DNA from: Pseudocercospora fijiensis CIRAD86
Lineage: Eukaryota > Ascomycota > Dothideomycetes > Mycosphaerellales > Mycosphaerellaceae
Direction: 5' to 3'
Assembly (NCBI RefSeq): GCF_000340215.1
Contig: NW_006921550.1
Coordinates: 1 to 64,000 of the forward strand
DNA length: 64,000 nt
Shown piece by piece: positions 26,571 to 36,493 of the stretch. The first letter of the stretch is position 1, and each line of letters opens with the position of its first letter. A program made the position numbers and the translations under genes. The notes beneath the pieces were generated by a model, which was not told the DNA's origin, made no database searches, and saw only the letters and a list, made by a program, of their open reading frames with translations.

Positions 26571-28864
26571 CGATACTAGGTAGTGTTTAAATATATCGAT
26601 ATAGGTCTCTAATAGGTTCTAGTATACGAGCAAGCTAATTAGGGTTTATGCTATTAGAGGGCATAGGTTTATCGTTATCTCCGCTGAGAAGGTTAGCCGT
26701 CGGATTAGCTAAGGCAGGTATTAGGTTGCTAATAAATAGGACCCTAATATCGTTAGGGCACTCGCTAGCATTAATATATTTAATATCCTCTTTCCTAGCG
26801 ATTCTAAATCGCTATTATTAACTGCCTAAGTCTATAGCGATAGCGTAGTGCTTAAGAACAGGGTTGCTAATAATAATAGTAGCTCCCCTATATAGGTTGT
26901 CTATATCTACTACGTAGGTAGTAAAGTCTAGTAGGCGCTTATTGCCGAGATCGTCCCTTAGGACTATAGGAATATAGTAGGCTCTATAGGTTAAGTGCCG
27001 AGCGTTATTAAACTAAGTAAGGGTTAGTAGGTTAGTCCTAGGCAATTGTCGAAGGTCTAATTGCTTAGCTAGGCGATAGCTAATAAGGGCACTAACTGAA
27101 TTTCCTAGGTCTAGTATAACCTTAGTTTTATAATTAGTGCTATACGAGTCCGATACGAGACAGGTACGTATAATAGCTAGTATAATGTCGATAGTTTTAC
27201 GCCGTACGAGGCTAACAGTTAGTATAGCGCTTATTCTTTTTTCGACTAATAGGAAGGTTAGCCTATAGGGGTAGCGTTAGCTACTAAGAGGTACTTTCGG
27301 TACTTAGCGGTAGTACGGTTAATTCGGGCCTAATCCTTAGGTTTGTCGTATTAGTCTAGGAGATAGCTAGTACTATTATAGTTAAAGCACTTTAATCCGG
27401 TTAGAACATTGCCGTAGCTATTATTATTAGTCGAGCGGTTAGCGTTATAAGGATACGAGCCCCTTCTACGACCCCTATCGTAGCCTCCTCTATATAGTCG
27501 TCGGCTATAGCCTCTTCTACGGTTATTACTACTATTTCTATTATAATATTATTAGCATTGTTGTTTTAGGTAGAACCTTAGTTTCCTCTACGGCTACGGT
27601 TGCTACGGTTAGTACTAGCTAGTCGGATCCTTAATTCTAGTCGTTACTAGAGCTAAACAGCTCGTTTAGCTATTTCTACTTCGACTATAAATTAAATGCG
27701 TATTAGATTAGCCTGTTTAAACACACGGCGGCGGTCTAATTTAAGGACTAATTCCTATCTTAGTTTAGGTCGTATCTTAGATATCTAGATAGAGTCGGTT
27801 TTAGGTAGCAAATCGTCCTTAAGGGTCTTTAGATAGGCCTCGAAGGATCGAGAGGTTTAGTCGGCCTTTTGTTTAGTACGTAGGTATTAGTCTTAGGCGT
27901 GCTGCTAGCGCAATATAGGGTTACTAAGGGTATTTAGCATAATAGTCTTGTGGTCTTGCTGCTAAATAGCGGTCTAGTTGTTAAGGGAGTTAAAATAATT
28001 ATCCTAGGTGCGTTTAGGTCGCTATTAATATACTATATAGCATAGACGACTAGCGAATAGTCGTCTAGAAGGGCCCTCGGTACGTTTCGCTGGTTAAGCT
28101 TATAGAGTTAAGCCCACAGTTACGAATACAGTCGTTATATTGCTTTCGACTAGAGCTATTAAATACGGTATAGTCCCTAAGTTTAGCATCCGTCTTTTAG
28201 ACTAAAACAGATAGTAAGGAGGGCCCTACTATTAGTTTAGTATTAGTTACTAGGGCTTCCTATAAGCGATAAATTTCGAGGAGATTATCCTTTAGCTATT
28301 ATTCTTAACGTAAGGCAGTAAGCCTATTCTAAGTAGCTTCTTAAAGTCTCGCTATCGGCTAGGGCCTAAAGGCTAGTTAGCTATATCGTCGATTAATAAT
28401 ATTATTAAGAATATCGTTAATAGGCAATTCTAGATTATCGCCTAGAACTAAAGGTTCTTTAGTAGGCCCTTTAGTAGGTGCTTCGGCAGGCACTTTAGTA
28501 GGCACTTTAGTAGGCACTATACTACTAGTATTATCGTTGCTAGCGCTACTAGCGGCGCCGCGGTTATTATTGCTTCGTAATAAGCCGGCTATTATAATAA
28601 GGGGTAGCACTAATAATATATTATAGCCCCTTATAGTACGGATATAGCGGAATTAGTAGGTATCGGCTTAGTATAATTAACTCGGTATAATAGGCCGTAT
28701 AGAAGGCCTTACTTAATAATTAGTACGATTGTTTTTAGTAGAATAGTACGTGTAGGTTCCGTCCTTTAGGCGTAATATAGTTAAATCGATAGTTTTCGTA
28801 GCTATACCGCTAAAAGCTTAAAATAAGGACTATCTAGCTACTGCCCTTAAAAGGTAGATCGAAT

Positions 28865-29056
28865 ACTATATAAGAAGGGTTATATTAGTAGGTAGATAGG
28901 GTAGTAGTAAATTAGTATAGTATTTGATAAGGATCTAGAAGGAGAGAGAGGAAGGTAGGCTAGTTAGCCTAACGCTAAGCGCTAAGCCCTACCTAAGGCA
29001 CTAAGACCCTAGCTTTACTCGAGCTAGTTATATACTAATTATATATAACCTCTAAC
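28865..29056 (-). repeat. Probable 5' LTR of element 5
   Basis: This is the partner of the inverted LTR at 24,190-24,356. On the minus strand it begins TGTTAGAGG, so the TG terminus is retained, and it runs towards the gag start. The inner edge is approximate. Confidence 0.65.
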
Positions 29057-29330
29057 ACTTAGGGAAAGAGGAATTATTATACTACTAGCTTTTCTCCTTA
29101 GATATATTATATATAGAGTAAGGCTACTTATTCTAGTTAGGAGTAGACTAGTAATAAAAGACTTTAATATATATATTAAATACTATTCTATATACTAAGT
29201 ACTAGGTATATACCTATATATTATATAGTATATATAGAGGCTAATTTTCAGTATACCGTATATATACTTCCCTAACGGAGAGCAGGTCCGATCTATCCTC
29301 CTTATACCCTCTGTTAAGGTTACGGCGAAC
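29057..29330. other. AT-rich RIP-type boundary without recognisable feature
   Basis: This stretch of mostly TA and AT steps leads from element 5 to the gene island. No coding potential is visible. From about 29,290 onward CA and TG dinucleotides become normal, which marks the RIP boundary. Confidence 0.6.
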
Positions 29331-29334
29331 ATCT

Positions 29335-29480
29335 TTTTAGCTTTTTGAGCCTGTCTTGTGCCTGGGTTGCCAGAATTGAGCAGTATCGTTGGTCAGTTGG
29401 CCTGTGGAATGCTTGTGATAACCCACCTACCACTCGATCGGTTAGTTCAGGAACCCTGTGTTCCCTCGGTTCTTAAAAGA
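29335..29480 (+). repeat. Unmutated copy of a segment repeated (RIP-mutated) at 58,190-58,410
   Basis: This stretch lies upstream of the CFEM receptor gene and aligns collinearly with 58,190-58,410. Shared blocks include GAGCCT, TGCCT, AGAATT, AGCAGT, ACTCGATCGGTTA, AACCCT and CTTAAAAGAG. Differences are almost all transitions in the RIP direction, TG here becoming TA there. The distal copy also has extra 16-bp tandem units. Confidence 0.8.
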
Positions 29481-29678
29481 GCGTAGATGCCGCGCCGGCG
29501 GGGCCACATGCACGCCGGCGTTCAAGACCACTTCACCTCTCTCTCCATCTCTCACTATACACGACAGACTCGTCCTTGAGCGTGCGCACAGTCCTGCGTG
29601 TGATACCTCCTGGGACTGCTGTTACTCGCACGACGCGTTTCTAGCGATGAGCCGGAGACACTCGAAGACGGGAACACA

Positions 29679-31096
29679 ATGGCGAGCTTACAACTTCCGG
29701 CTTGTGCCGTGGCGTGCTCAAAGTACATCGGGAAACACGACAAGATATGCAGCTATCACAAGGTCTTCACTTCTGCCGTCACACGTTGCGTCCAGAAGAA
29801 ATGCCCGACCCTCGAAGACGTGCTGCAATGGCAGACTCAGTACGCTTCGGTATGCGGCCTTCCCCCGCGCGACCAAGGAACTTTGGAAATCAGCGTGACA
29901 TACGCACTATTCGCCGTGGCTACTGTCTCATTCGCGGGTCGCCTCCTCTCTCGATCGAAGTTCATGAACGGCCTTGGTTTCTGGTGGGATGATTTGCTGG
30001 TCCTAGTGCTTTGGATGATGTCGATTGAGCTGGTGGTATGCCTGGCAATTATGCGGCATAATGGCGCTGGCAGAGATGCAATAGACTGGATCAGCAGAGA
30101 CCACGTCGAGAGAGTGTTGTTGGTGAGTGCTACACCACTTTCGTACGATGTGCGACTTCCACTGACGGCTCTCGTGATAGTGGGTGTACGCCAGCGAGCC
30201 ATTCTACATCATTGGCACTTATAGTTCCAAACTTGTCTGGGTACTATTGTATCTGCGCATGTGAGTGAGCAAGGCTCGGATCAAGGACGATCCGCGTGCT
30301 GATTCTGACTTTAGGTGGGAAGCCAATACTATGTTTCGCAAAGTGTGCTGGGGCACAGCTGGCCTTATGATAATGGGTCTGGTAGGGTTTGGTGTAGCAG
30401 CTATCGCCGTTTTTTGGCCTCATCAGTACTACGTATGTCCCCATGCCAGATTAGACATCCAATCGCTAACCAAGGTCTGCAGATGGGAGATTCGGCAGTC
30501 GTCCGCACTCATCGATCTGGCATCGACTTGATACCGGCTGTGCTCAGCATCGGAGTGCTCAACGTAGCTGGTGATTTCTGGGTGCTGCTGCTTCCGATAC
30601 CCAAGCTGATCACTCTCGACAGTATCACAAGACAGCGTAGGATGTGGTAAGTCTGCAAACTGGTCAGAGGAGATGCCAGTGCGTCAAAATGCTAAAGAGA
30701 AGCCACAGGATCTGCACAATTTTCTTGCTCGGCTTCGTTGTGACCGTCTGCAGTATGGTCCGCTTCACCACGATCCTACCCCTACGAAACACAACCAACG
30801 CCACTTGGGATTTTGGTCACTTTGTGATTTGGAGCGAGATCGAAATACATCTGTCGGTGGTCACCTGCAACTTACCCGCGCTTGCTGGCTTGATACATCG
30901 ATTGAGATGGCGCCATCGAAGGTGCATCACGAGCCAGGGAGAAGAGGACCAGCAGCCTTCCGGAATAGCAAGGTCGAATGCAACCAAGCAAGGCACGTCT
31001 GTCTTTGACAAGATGTGCAATGTCGATGATGACTTGTGTGAGGACAGTAATGGCAGGATAGTAAGGCGAGAGAAAGATCCGAAGCCACCGGATTAG
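29679..31096 (+). CDS. CFEM-domain PTH11-like seven-transmembrane receptor
   Basis: This is a probable plasma-membrane receptor of the fungal PTH11-like/rhodopsin-domain family, thought to sense surface or nutrient cues through G proteins. Five exons fit by phase: 29,679-30,122, 30,181-30,260, 30,315-30,432, 30,483-30,646 and 30,709-31,096 (introns 58, 54, 50 and 62 bp), giving 397 residues. The N-terminus has a CFEM-like region (PACAVAC, then DKIC, RCVQKKC and VCGL, residues 8-60) with only about six of the usual eight cysteines. Seven hydrophobic segments follow, including the WWDDLLVLV, LNVAGDFWVLLLPIPKL and WSEIEIHLSVVTCNLPAL signatures of the family. No signal peptide precedes the CFEM region, so an upstream exon may be missing, and the start is the weakest part of the model. 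The gene borders the RIP block directly. It converges with NSE1. Confidence 0.85.
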
Positions 31097-31823
31097 AACT
31101 GATTCAATATTGAGAAAATAAAAATGAAGCATTCACGACCCTGATCTGTATTCGATCCTACCAAAGAGCTGTATCCTCCGTCTTTGCATACTTGGCGACC
31201 TGCCTCGCCACACATTGAGCCTGCCCAGAATCATCCAGGGCCTGCTCCTCTGGATCTCAGCACAAATTATTATCTACTCCACTGTAACCTCTTGCCCATG
31301 CGGCGAGCCATGTTCTGCAGCACAACGGGATTGCTGAAGGTCACGCATGTGGCTTCTCAAGTAATTTGCTGCCTCGATTGTATCACTGGTTGCAACAGCC
31401 CTTCGCTGAGATAGGATGTGTCGCGGCCGGGGAATTGCGGAAAGAAAGCTATTTCCGAAGTGCGATGATATTTGCCAGGAGCGCAGCAATGACTCCAAAA
31501 GCGACTATGTCCTCTCAGGGTTGCTGTGCGGCTGCACAGGCCATGCGAGAAGCGCCAAGAAGCAGCATGTGAGAACTGACGGCTGTGGCAGAAAGTCAGG
31601 CTTGGCTTTCACGTGTAAGACAACCCTTTCCACGAAGTTCCAGGATGCATGTGCTGCAGAAGCAATGAGATCACAGTGCGGTAGGATCACCAGAAGTGAG
31701 TGGTGACGAGTTGAAGGCCGGTCCATAAGTAACAAGATTCATTGCAGTCACTTCGAACTTCAGCCAATTTTCACTACCACCAACGCCTCGCTCAAATTGC
31801 CAAACAAAAAGAGCTCATCTTCA
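31097..31823. other. Intergenic stretch between receptor and NSE1 3' ends
   Basis: Composition is normal and not RIP-mutated. It contains a 96-codon cysteine-rich frame at 31,416-31,706 (+), about ten Cys, with no signal peptide and no family I recognise. That frame could be a fragment of a small secreted protein gene or chance. It presumably also contains the 3' UTRs of the two convergent genes. Confidence 0.45.
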
Positions 31824-32951
31824 TCACTCATACAATTCCTCCCCTTCATCACCCTCCTCACTCTCAACCTCATGCCCATTCACCACCGGCGCAGTACTCC
31901 CACTTCTCCTCGAAGCCCCAGCAGAAGTCGCCCTCCCAGCGGTGGTCCCACCTCTCCTCCTCCCCCCACCAGCATCCCCCGCCGCTTTCTCTCCAACATG
32001 CGGCGCATCCACCCACGCAGTGTGACAAACCGCACACTGTTCCCTCCCATTCTGCGCGCGAAAATAATTCCTCATACAATGATCATGCAACCTCGCATTA
32101 CAAGGCAAATTCGGACACCTCTGTCCCACCGTCACAATATCCTTACAAGCAGCACAAAATTTGATTTTCGGGTGAGGAGAGTTGTCTTCGTCTTCGTTTT
32201 CGGGTTCATCTTCTTCAGGCTCGTTATAAGCATCAACAAGCCAAGTCCGCAATTCCATTAACGCGCGTTGAGAGAGTGAGTAATATGATGTTTCGTCGTT
32301 GAATTCAAACCATCCTTCTGCGACGAGAGATTGGAGTAATCTTTCGGCTTGGGACATTGTCAGGCCAGAATTTGTGGGTTGGGCATCGGAAGATTCTCGT
32401 GGTGGTTTGTGGCATTTTAGTGCTCGGTTGCTTTTCACCGCCATGATTTCTGCTCTTGGGGTGTTGTTCTCGTCGAACATGACGTCGAGTACTCTCTTGA
32501 CAAATGCGATTTCGTCTGGTGTATGCGTGGTCGCGATCTGCGTGAGCGCATCGGATGTCGTGTTTACGAGGGCATATGTTCGTTCTCTGGTGGTTTGGTG
32601 GATGGAGGATCGGATTTCGAAGTCGAAAGGGGAGATGGCGTCGCCAACGGCTTGGATGTATGTTTCGAAGTCTTCTTGGGTGACATCGTTCTCGAGTGTT
32701 TCTCGTTCTGGTGTTGCTGCTGTCTGTATGGCTGCGATTATGGGTTTGGCTTCTTCGTAGGTCAATGCTTGTCGCGAAAGGAGAGATTGCAGAAATGCGC
32801 GTTGGCAAGATCCGTAGACCACGCGATCTGCATCTCCTTCCATGAATGGCATTGGCGTAGTGGTGGTGTTTGTGCAGTCTTGTCGCGGTCGTAAATGTCT
32901 ACGCGTAGTGGAGACGCGACTCACGCGCGAAGTTGAAGCTTTTGGGTTCAC
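31824..32951 (-). CDS. NSE1: NSE1, RING-like subunit of the SMC5/6 complex
   Basis: A single-exon gene of 375 codons. Nse1 pairs with Nse3 and Nse4 in the SMC5/6 complex, which works in recombination repair and replication-fork stability in the nucleus. Its variant RING supports ubiquitin ligase activity with Nse3. Residues about 40-250 form the winged-helix Nse1 body (start RVVYGSCQRAFLQSLLSRQ, later LTMSQAERLLQSLVAEGWF). Residues about 266-313 form the C4HC3 RING-like finger: CAAC, RCP, LPC, LHDHC and a final CAVC. The last ~60 residues are a Gly/Arg/Ser-rich acidic tail, longer than in yeast. An in-frame Met-Pro-Phe-Met at about residue 34 is a possible alternative start. It is divergent from the MAPEG gene with 545 bp between start codons. 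Confidence 0.92.
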   Translation of the reverse strand: MNPKASTSRVSRVSTTRRHLRPRQDCTNTTTTPMPFMEGDADRVVYGSCQRAFLQSLLSRQALTYEEAKPIIAAIQTAATPERETLENDVTQEDFETYIQAVGDAISPFDFEIRSSIHQTTRERTYALVNTTSDALTQIATTHTPDEIAFVKRVLDVMFDENNTPRAEIMAVKSNRALKCHKPPRESSDAQPTNSGLTMSQAERLLQSLVAEGWFEFNDETSYYSLSQRALMELRTWLVDAYNEPEEDEPENEDEDNSPHPKIKFCAACKDIVTVGQRCPNLPCNARLHDHCMRNYFRAQNGREQCAVCHTAWVDAPHVGEKAAGDAGGGRRRGGTTAGRATSAGASRRSGSTAPVVNGHEVESEEGDEGEELYE

Positions 32952-33496
32952 GATGCCGAGGTGTTCCCTTCACCCACGTCCGCTGACATCTCTGCTTCAA
33001 AGTTCACCACCAGTATCCCTGTCCTTCTTGACGAATCTGTACACTTTATCACGCCATCGAGACATGAAATTGCATCAAAGGTTGTAGAAAGACGAGAGCG
33101 GCATCCCTTCGTTGTTCAGAGGGTCTTTTCAGACCCAGTTTCAAGGTTTTGAGGCTTGTAACGTCTGCGGGAAGACTGTGAACAGACCAGAATTCTGCCT
33201 GTGCGCGTTGCTCTGCACGCAAAATACCCTGCGCCACCAAACCTTGCTATTTGGCAACGAAAATGCTGAACCAGAAAGGGCTAGCTATATAGACAGCACG
33301 ATGCAGTAACAGGAAGATCGACCTTCCGTTGACCAATCGCCAGATTTCCCACGTAGCGCACCATGCGTCTTTGACATCACTCAGATAACAACAACAGCAG
33401 TATTCTTATCCACCAGCAGCAATAGCAAGAACAGCAATATCCCACCAGGACGAGCGGCTCCAAGACCATTCATACCTGTAGTACTCATCCCACATC

Positions 33497-34035
33497 ATGG
33501 TCTTTTACCTCCCCGACCTGCGACGAGACAACATCGCCCTCTACACAATTCCCGCATTCTGGGTACACCACGACCTTCCTCGAATGTCTTACACCTTCTA
33601 ACAACGTATTCGCAGGCCATCTCCATCTATCCGCGGATTTTCGCCTTGAAGCTTTTCGAGGCCGAGACCAGCGAGAAATTCGATACCAGAGTCCCCCGGG
33701 ATTTCCAGGGGAAAGTCGCAGCCAACACGAAACTAGACGAGTCCAAAAGAGGACGTATTCGTCGTGCTGAAGCAGCGTGTGCCAATGGTTTCGAAAACTT
33801 TGGACTATTTGCTGCAGCTGTCACCGCCGGTAGCTTTGCTGGTTTAGACCCGTTGACTCTCAATGGCTTGACTTTGGGATATTTGGTTAGTCGGATCTTC
33901 TATAATCGGTACTATATTGCTGCCGAGACTGCGGGCATAGCAAAGGTCAGAACAGCAGCGTATATGGGTGGGTTGGCGTTGTTATTCACAATATTCATCA
34001 AGGCTGCACAGAAGTTGAATAAGCTTAATGCATGA
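33497..34035 (+). CDS. MAPEG-family membrane protein
   Basis: Exons 33,497-33,562 and 33,616-34,035 with a 53-bp phase-0 intron give 161 residues, the usual length of the family. MAPEG proteins are small four-helix membrane proteins of the endoplasmic reticulum or similar membranes. Characterised members are glutathione transferases or eicosanoid enzymes, and most fungal members are uncharacterised. The signatures seen are NIALYTIPAFW at the N-terminus and then IYPRIFALKLFEA. The conserved core RRAEAACANGFENFGLFAAA matches the family Glu-Asn region, followed by LTLGYLVSRIFYNRYYI and a C-terminal hydrophobic helix. The ATG at 33,497 has a good context (ATCATGG) and is the only one giving the N-terminal helix. 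The gene converges with RPS16, 229 bp apart. Confidence 0.88.
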
Positions 34036-34264
34036 AGCAATTGATGGTTGGATGGAATGTCATTCGATTCGCTTAAGCCGACTCTCTATGAGCATTTCAC
34101 TCATGCTACTGCTGCCACTTCAGCGTCCACAGAAGCCATCAAGCCGGAGGGTATCCCTCCATATGCGCCTAAAGCCATGCAGCAAACCCAGCAGCGCAGA
34201 TTCCGATCTACTGCAGTACAACGCCATCGCTTTTTCCCATATTGGCATAAATTGTGACCGCCAT

Positions 34265-34982
34265 TTAACGGTAAGACTTCTGGTAGCGGGCACGAGCACC
34301 TGGACCACCGAACTTCTTTGGCTCGCATCGTCTGTTGTCAGCGACGAGGAGGGTACGGTCGTAAGCAACAAGAGCCTGCTTCAGCTGGTTCTTGGAGTGC
34401 TCATCGATGTACTTCTGGTAGTATGCGATCTGCCCAAGTCAGTATTTGTGAAGGTGCCCGTTGCAGTGGGACTTTAACGCTCGCGCATGCTACGGCTTGA
34501 TGCCATGTGTGAAATCATGCTGCAGCTGCAACTCGAGGTCTCAGACCGTGAGGTTTGTACATACGATGCTCTTGGCGATGGCTTGACGGATGGCATAGAC
34601 CTGGGAGGTGTGACCACCACCACGGACGCGGACACGGATATCGACGTCGGCTGTGATGATTTGCATGTTAGCTTGTGCGCTTCTTCGCCTTCCATTGTGT
34701 GTGCCATGTCTCTTTCGTTCCCGCTGAGAGCAAATTGCGTGCGCCAATTCCACCTGCTGTTCTCTTGCTCTGGCATCTCATCGCACCGAGATTTGACGTA
34801 CCGAACTTGTCGAGACCGAGAAGGAGGATTGGCTCGTAGACCTTGAAGCGCAAGACCTGTGGCTCGACGAGCGAGAGCGGCTTGCCGTTGACCTTGATCA
34901 AGCCCTTGCCCTGCTTGCAGTGTGCGACTGCGGTGGCAGTCTTCTTCTTGCCGAAGCACTGGACGCTCTGAACGGCAGCCAT
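34265..34982 (-). CDS. RPS16: 40S ribosomal protein S16 (uS9)
   Basis: Three exons on the minus strand, 34,982-34,802, 34,650-34,565 and 34,429-34,265 (introns 151 bp and 135 bp), give 143 residues, exactly the length of yeast Rps16. uS9 sits in the head of the small subunit and its C-terminal tail reaches the P-site tRNA. Visible hallmarks are [19 protein letters not shown] at the start, [24 protein letters not shown] at the first splice, [20 protein letters not shown], and the basic C-terminus ending in Lys-Ser-Tyr-Arg. Both introns are longer than others in the window, as is common in ribosomal protein genes. It is divergent from the RCC1-repeat gene with 350 bp between start codons, so they may share a promoter. 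Confidence 0.96.
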
Positions 34983-35332
34983 ACTTGCGGAATGGATGTC
35001 GTTGGTGAGGGCGGAGAAAGTGAGCGCTGGGTGACGGTGTGCTTGGAGATTTCTGGAGTGGTGGTCGTGCTTGCTGGTTTCGAATTCGCGATTTCTCGGG
35101 AGCGGGCCGAAGTGGAAAAGTGCCAAGAGTTAACGCCTGAGGTTGGAACTTCGCCTCGCTTTTCGATTGATCTCGACCACGACTTGCAAATCTCTAAACT
35201 ATGGGGTTGCATAGCACAGCTTTTGGTCGTTTCCGAAGACGGGATGAAAACTGAGATGGAGTCTGGTGTGCAGATCGGATCCATCTGAAACATATCACCG
35301 CAGTGACCATATGCGTCTCACCGAATCTCAAA

Positions 35333-36433
35333 ATGAGCATCGAACGAAAAGCGCAGAGACTTTTTGCATTCGGATCTAATGGCTCTGGACAATTAGGCAT
35401 CGGGCACAGGGACGATGTTTCAGCACCGCAAGAATGTGTACATGATTCTAGTCTTGATGGTACGACTCTCAAACAGCTAGCAGCAGGTGGCAATCATGCG
35501 CTGGTTTTGTCACACGGCGGCAAATTGATTTCTACTGGAGACAATAGCGATGGAAGATCCTGGTTGCAAGAAAGAGAGGCGAGTAGCAGATGGACTTCTG
35601 TTCAAAATGTTGCATCAGAGGAGACTGCTGGAGCAGGAGCTGTAGATCACGTTGCCGCGACTTGGTCTGCTTCTTTCGCTGTATGCCATGGCAAATCATC
35701 CGCAATCATCGCCAGTGGCACTGGCAATTCCGGCGAGCTCGGCTTAGGTCGCGACGTAGTGACTGCACAAAGTCCGCAATGCATCAAAAACCTCTGGCCA
35801 GAGAGCGCTAAGGTTGTCAAAGCTGCATCATGCATGGGCCATGTTGCTATTGTGCTGTCAAACGGCGAAGTCTGGGGTTGGGGCAAAGGGCGCAAAGGCC
35901 AGCTAGGACAGCCCAACGAGAATGTCTGGACTCCACGCAAGATAGAGGGCATTCCATTCTTCGCTGTCGATGCAGTCTGCGGCAAAGACTTTACATGCAT
36001 ATTTGGCGACCCTGCAACGGGAGAGCTACTCGTGCTTGGACCAACTGGCAGTGATCGCTTCGGAATCAGGTCCAATGCCCCAGCATCTGTATCTGGATGG
36101 AAGCAAGTCGCAGCGAGCTGGGGTAGCATCTACGTCCTATTCCCACCAGGTGAGGTAGTCTCTTGGGGTAGGAATGATCACGGCCAGCTTGCGCCTCCGA
36201 AATTGCCTCCTTTGGGTCTCATTGCATCAGGCAGCGAACATTGTCTCGGTCTGACAAAGACTGGCAAGGTGTTAGCTTGGGGATGGGGAGAGCATGGTAA
36301 TTGCGGTATACCAACCGATGACTCGGGTGACGTGACAGGTCGATGGAATGAGATCCCTCTATCTCATCCGGCGACTTCCATTTTTGCTGGATGTGCGACC
36401 AGCTTCATTGTGACGGAGGTGGAAGGCAAATGA
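35333..36433 (+). CDS. RCC1-repeat protein (ATS1-like)
   Basis: An intronless gene of 366 codons from the ATG at 35,333; the reading frame begins further upstream, but only with non-ATG codons. It encodes a seven-bladed beta-propeller of RCC1 repeats. Repeat motifs seen in order are FGSNGSGQLGIGH near residue 15, STGDNSDG, ASGTGNSGELGLGRD, GWGKGRKGQLGQP, SWGRNDHGQLAPP and WGWGEHGNCGIP near the C-terminus. Fungal proteins of this size resemble yeast Ats1, linked to wobble-uridine tRNA modification with Kti11/Kti13. That link is by family resemblance only, since other RCC1 proteins act as GTP-exchange factors or scaffolds. It converges with RAD9, with 60 bp between stop codons. Confidence 0.87.
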   Translation: MSIERKAQRLFAFGSNGSGQLGIGHRDDVSAPQECVHDSSLDGTTLKQLAAGGNHALVLSHGGKLISTGDNSDGRSWLQEREASSRWTSVQNVASEETAGAGAVDHVAATWSASFAVCHGKSSAIIASGTGNSGELGLGRDVVTAQSPQCIKNLWPESAKVVKAASCMGHVAIVLSNGEVWGWGKGRKGQLGQPNENVWTPRKIEGIPFFAVDAVCGKDFTCIFGDPATGELLVLGPTGSDRFGIRSNAPASVSGWKQVAASWGSIYVLFPPGEVVSWGRNDHGQLAPPKLPPLGLIASGSEHCLGLTKTGKVLAWGWGEHGNCGIPTDDSGDVTGRWNEIPLSHPATSIFAGCATSFIVTEVEGK

Positions 36434-36493
36434 ACCATCCGAACGAGTGGTATACCGAACCGATGGTCAGACCAGAATCACCACATGCCTCCT

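Larger units (their letters stand above)
24357..29056 (-). mobile_element. Element 5: Gypsy retrotransposon of the same family as element 4, lacking its 3' end
   Basis: On the minus strand the order is as follows: a probable 5' LTR (28,865-29,056), a gag N-terminus near 28.61 kb with Pro-Thr-Lys-rich repeats, a degraded zinc knuckle (KCFNYNSTSYL) near 27.35-27.41 kb, a protease region near 27.0-27.2 kb, RT (25.7-26.57 kb) with a YLDN box near 26.05 kb, RNase H (25.0-25.6 kb), and the first part of integrase, which stops at about 24,357 within the core. The integrase part matches element 4 in inverted orientation. The 3' end is missing. Stops occur at Gln and Trp positions throughout. Confidence 0.78.

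Noticed and set aside
32299..32760. 153-codon plus-strand frame
   Set aside because: Antisense shadow of NSE1, whose protein has clear domain support.
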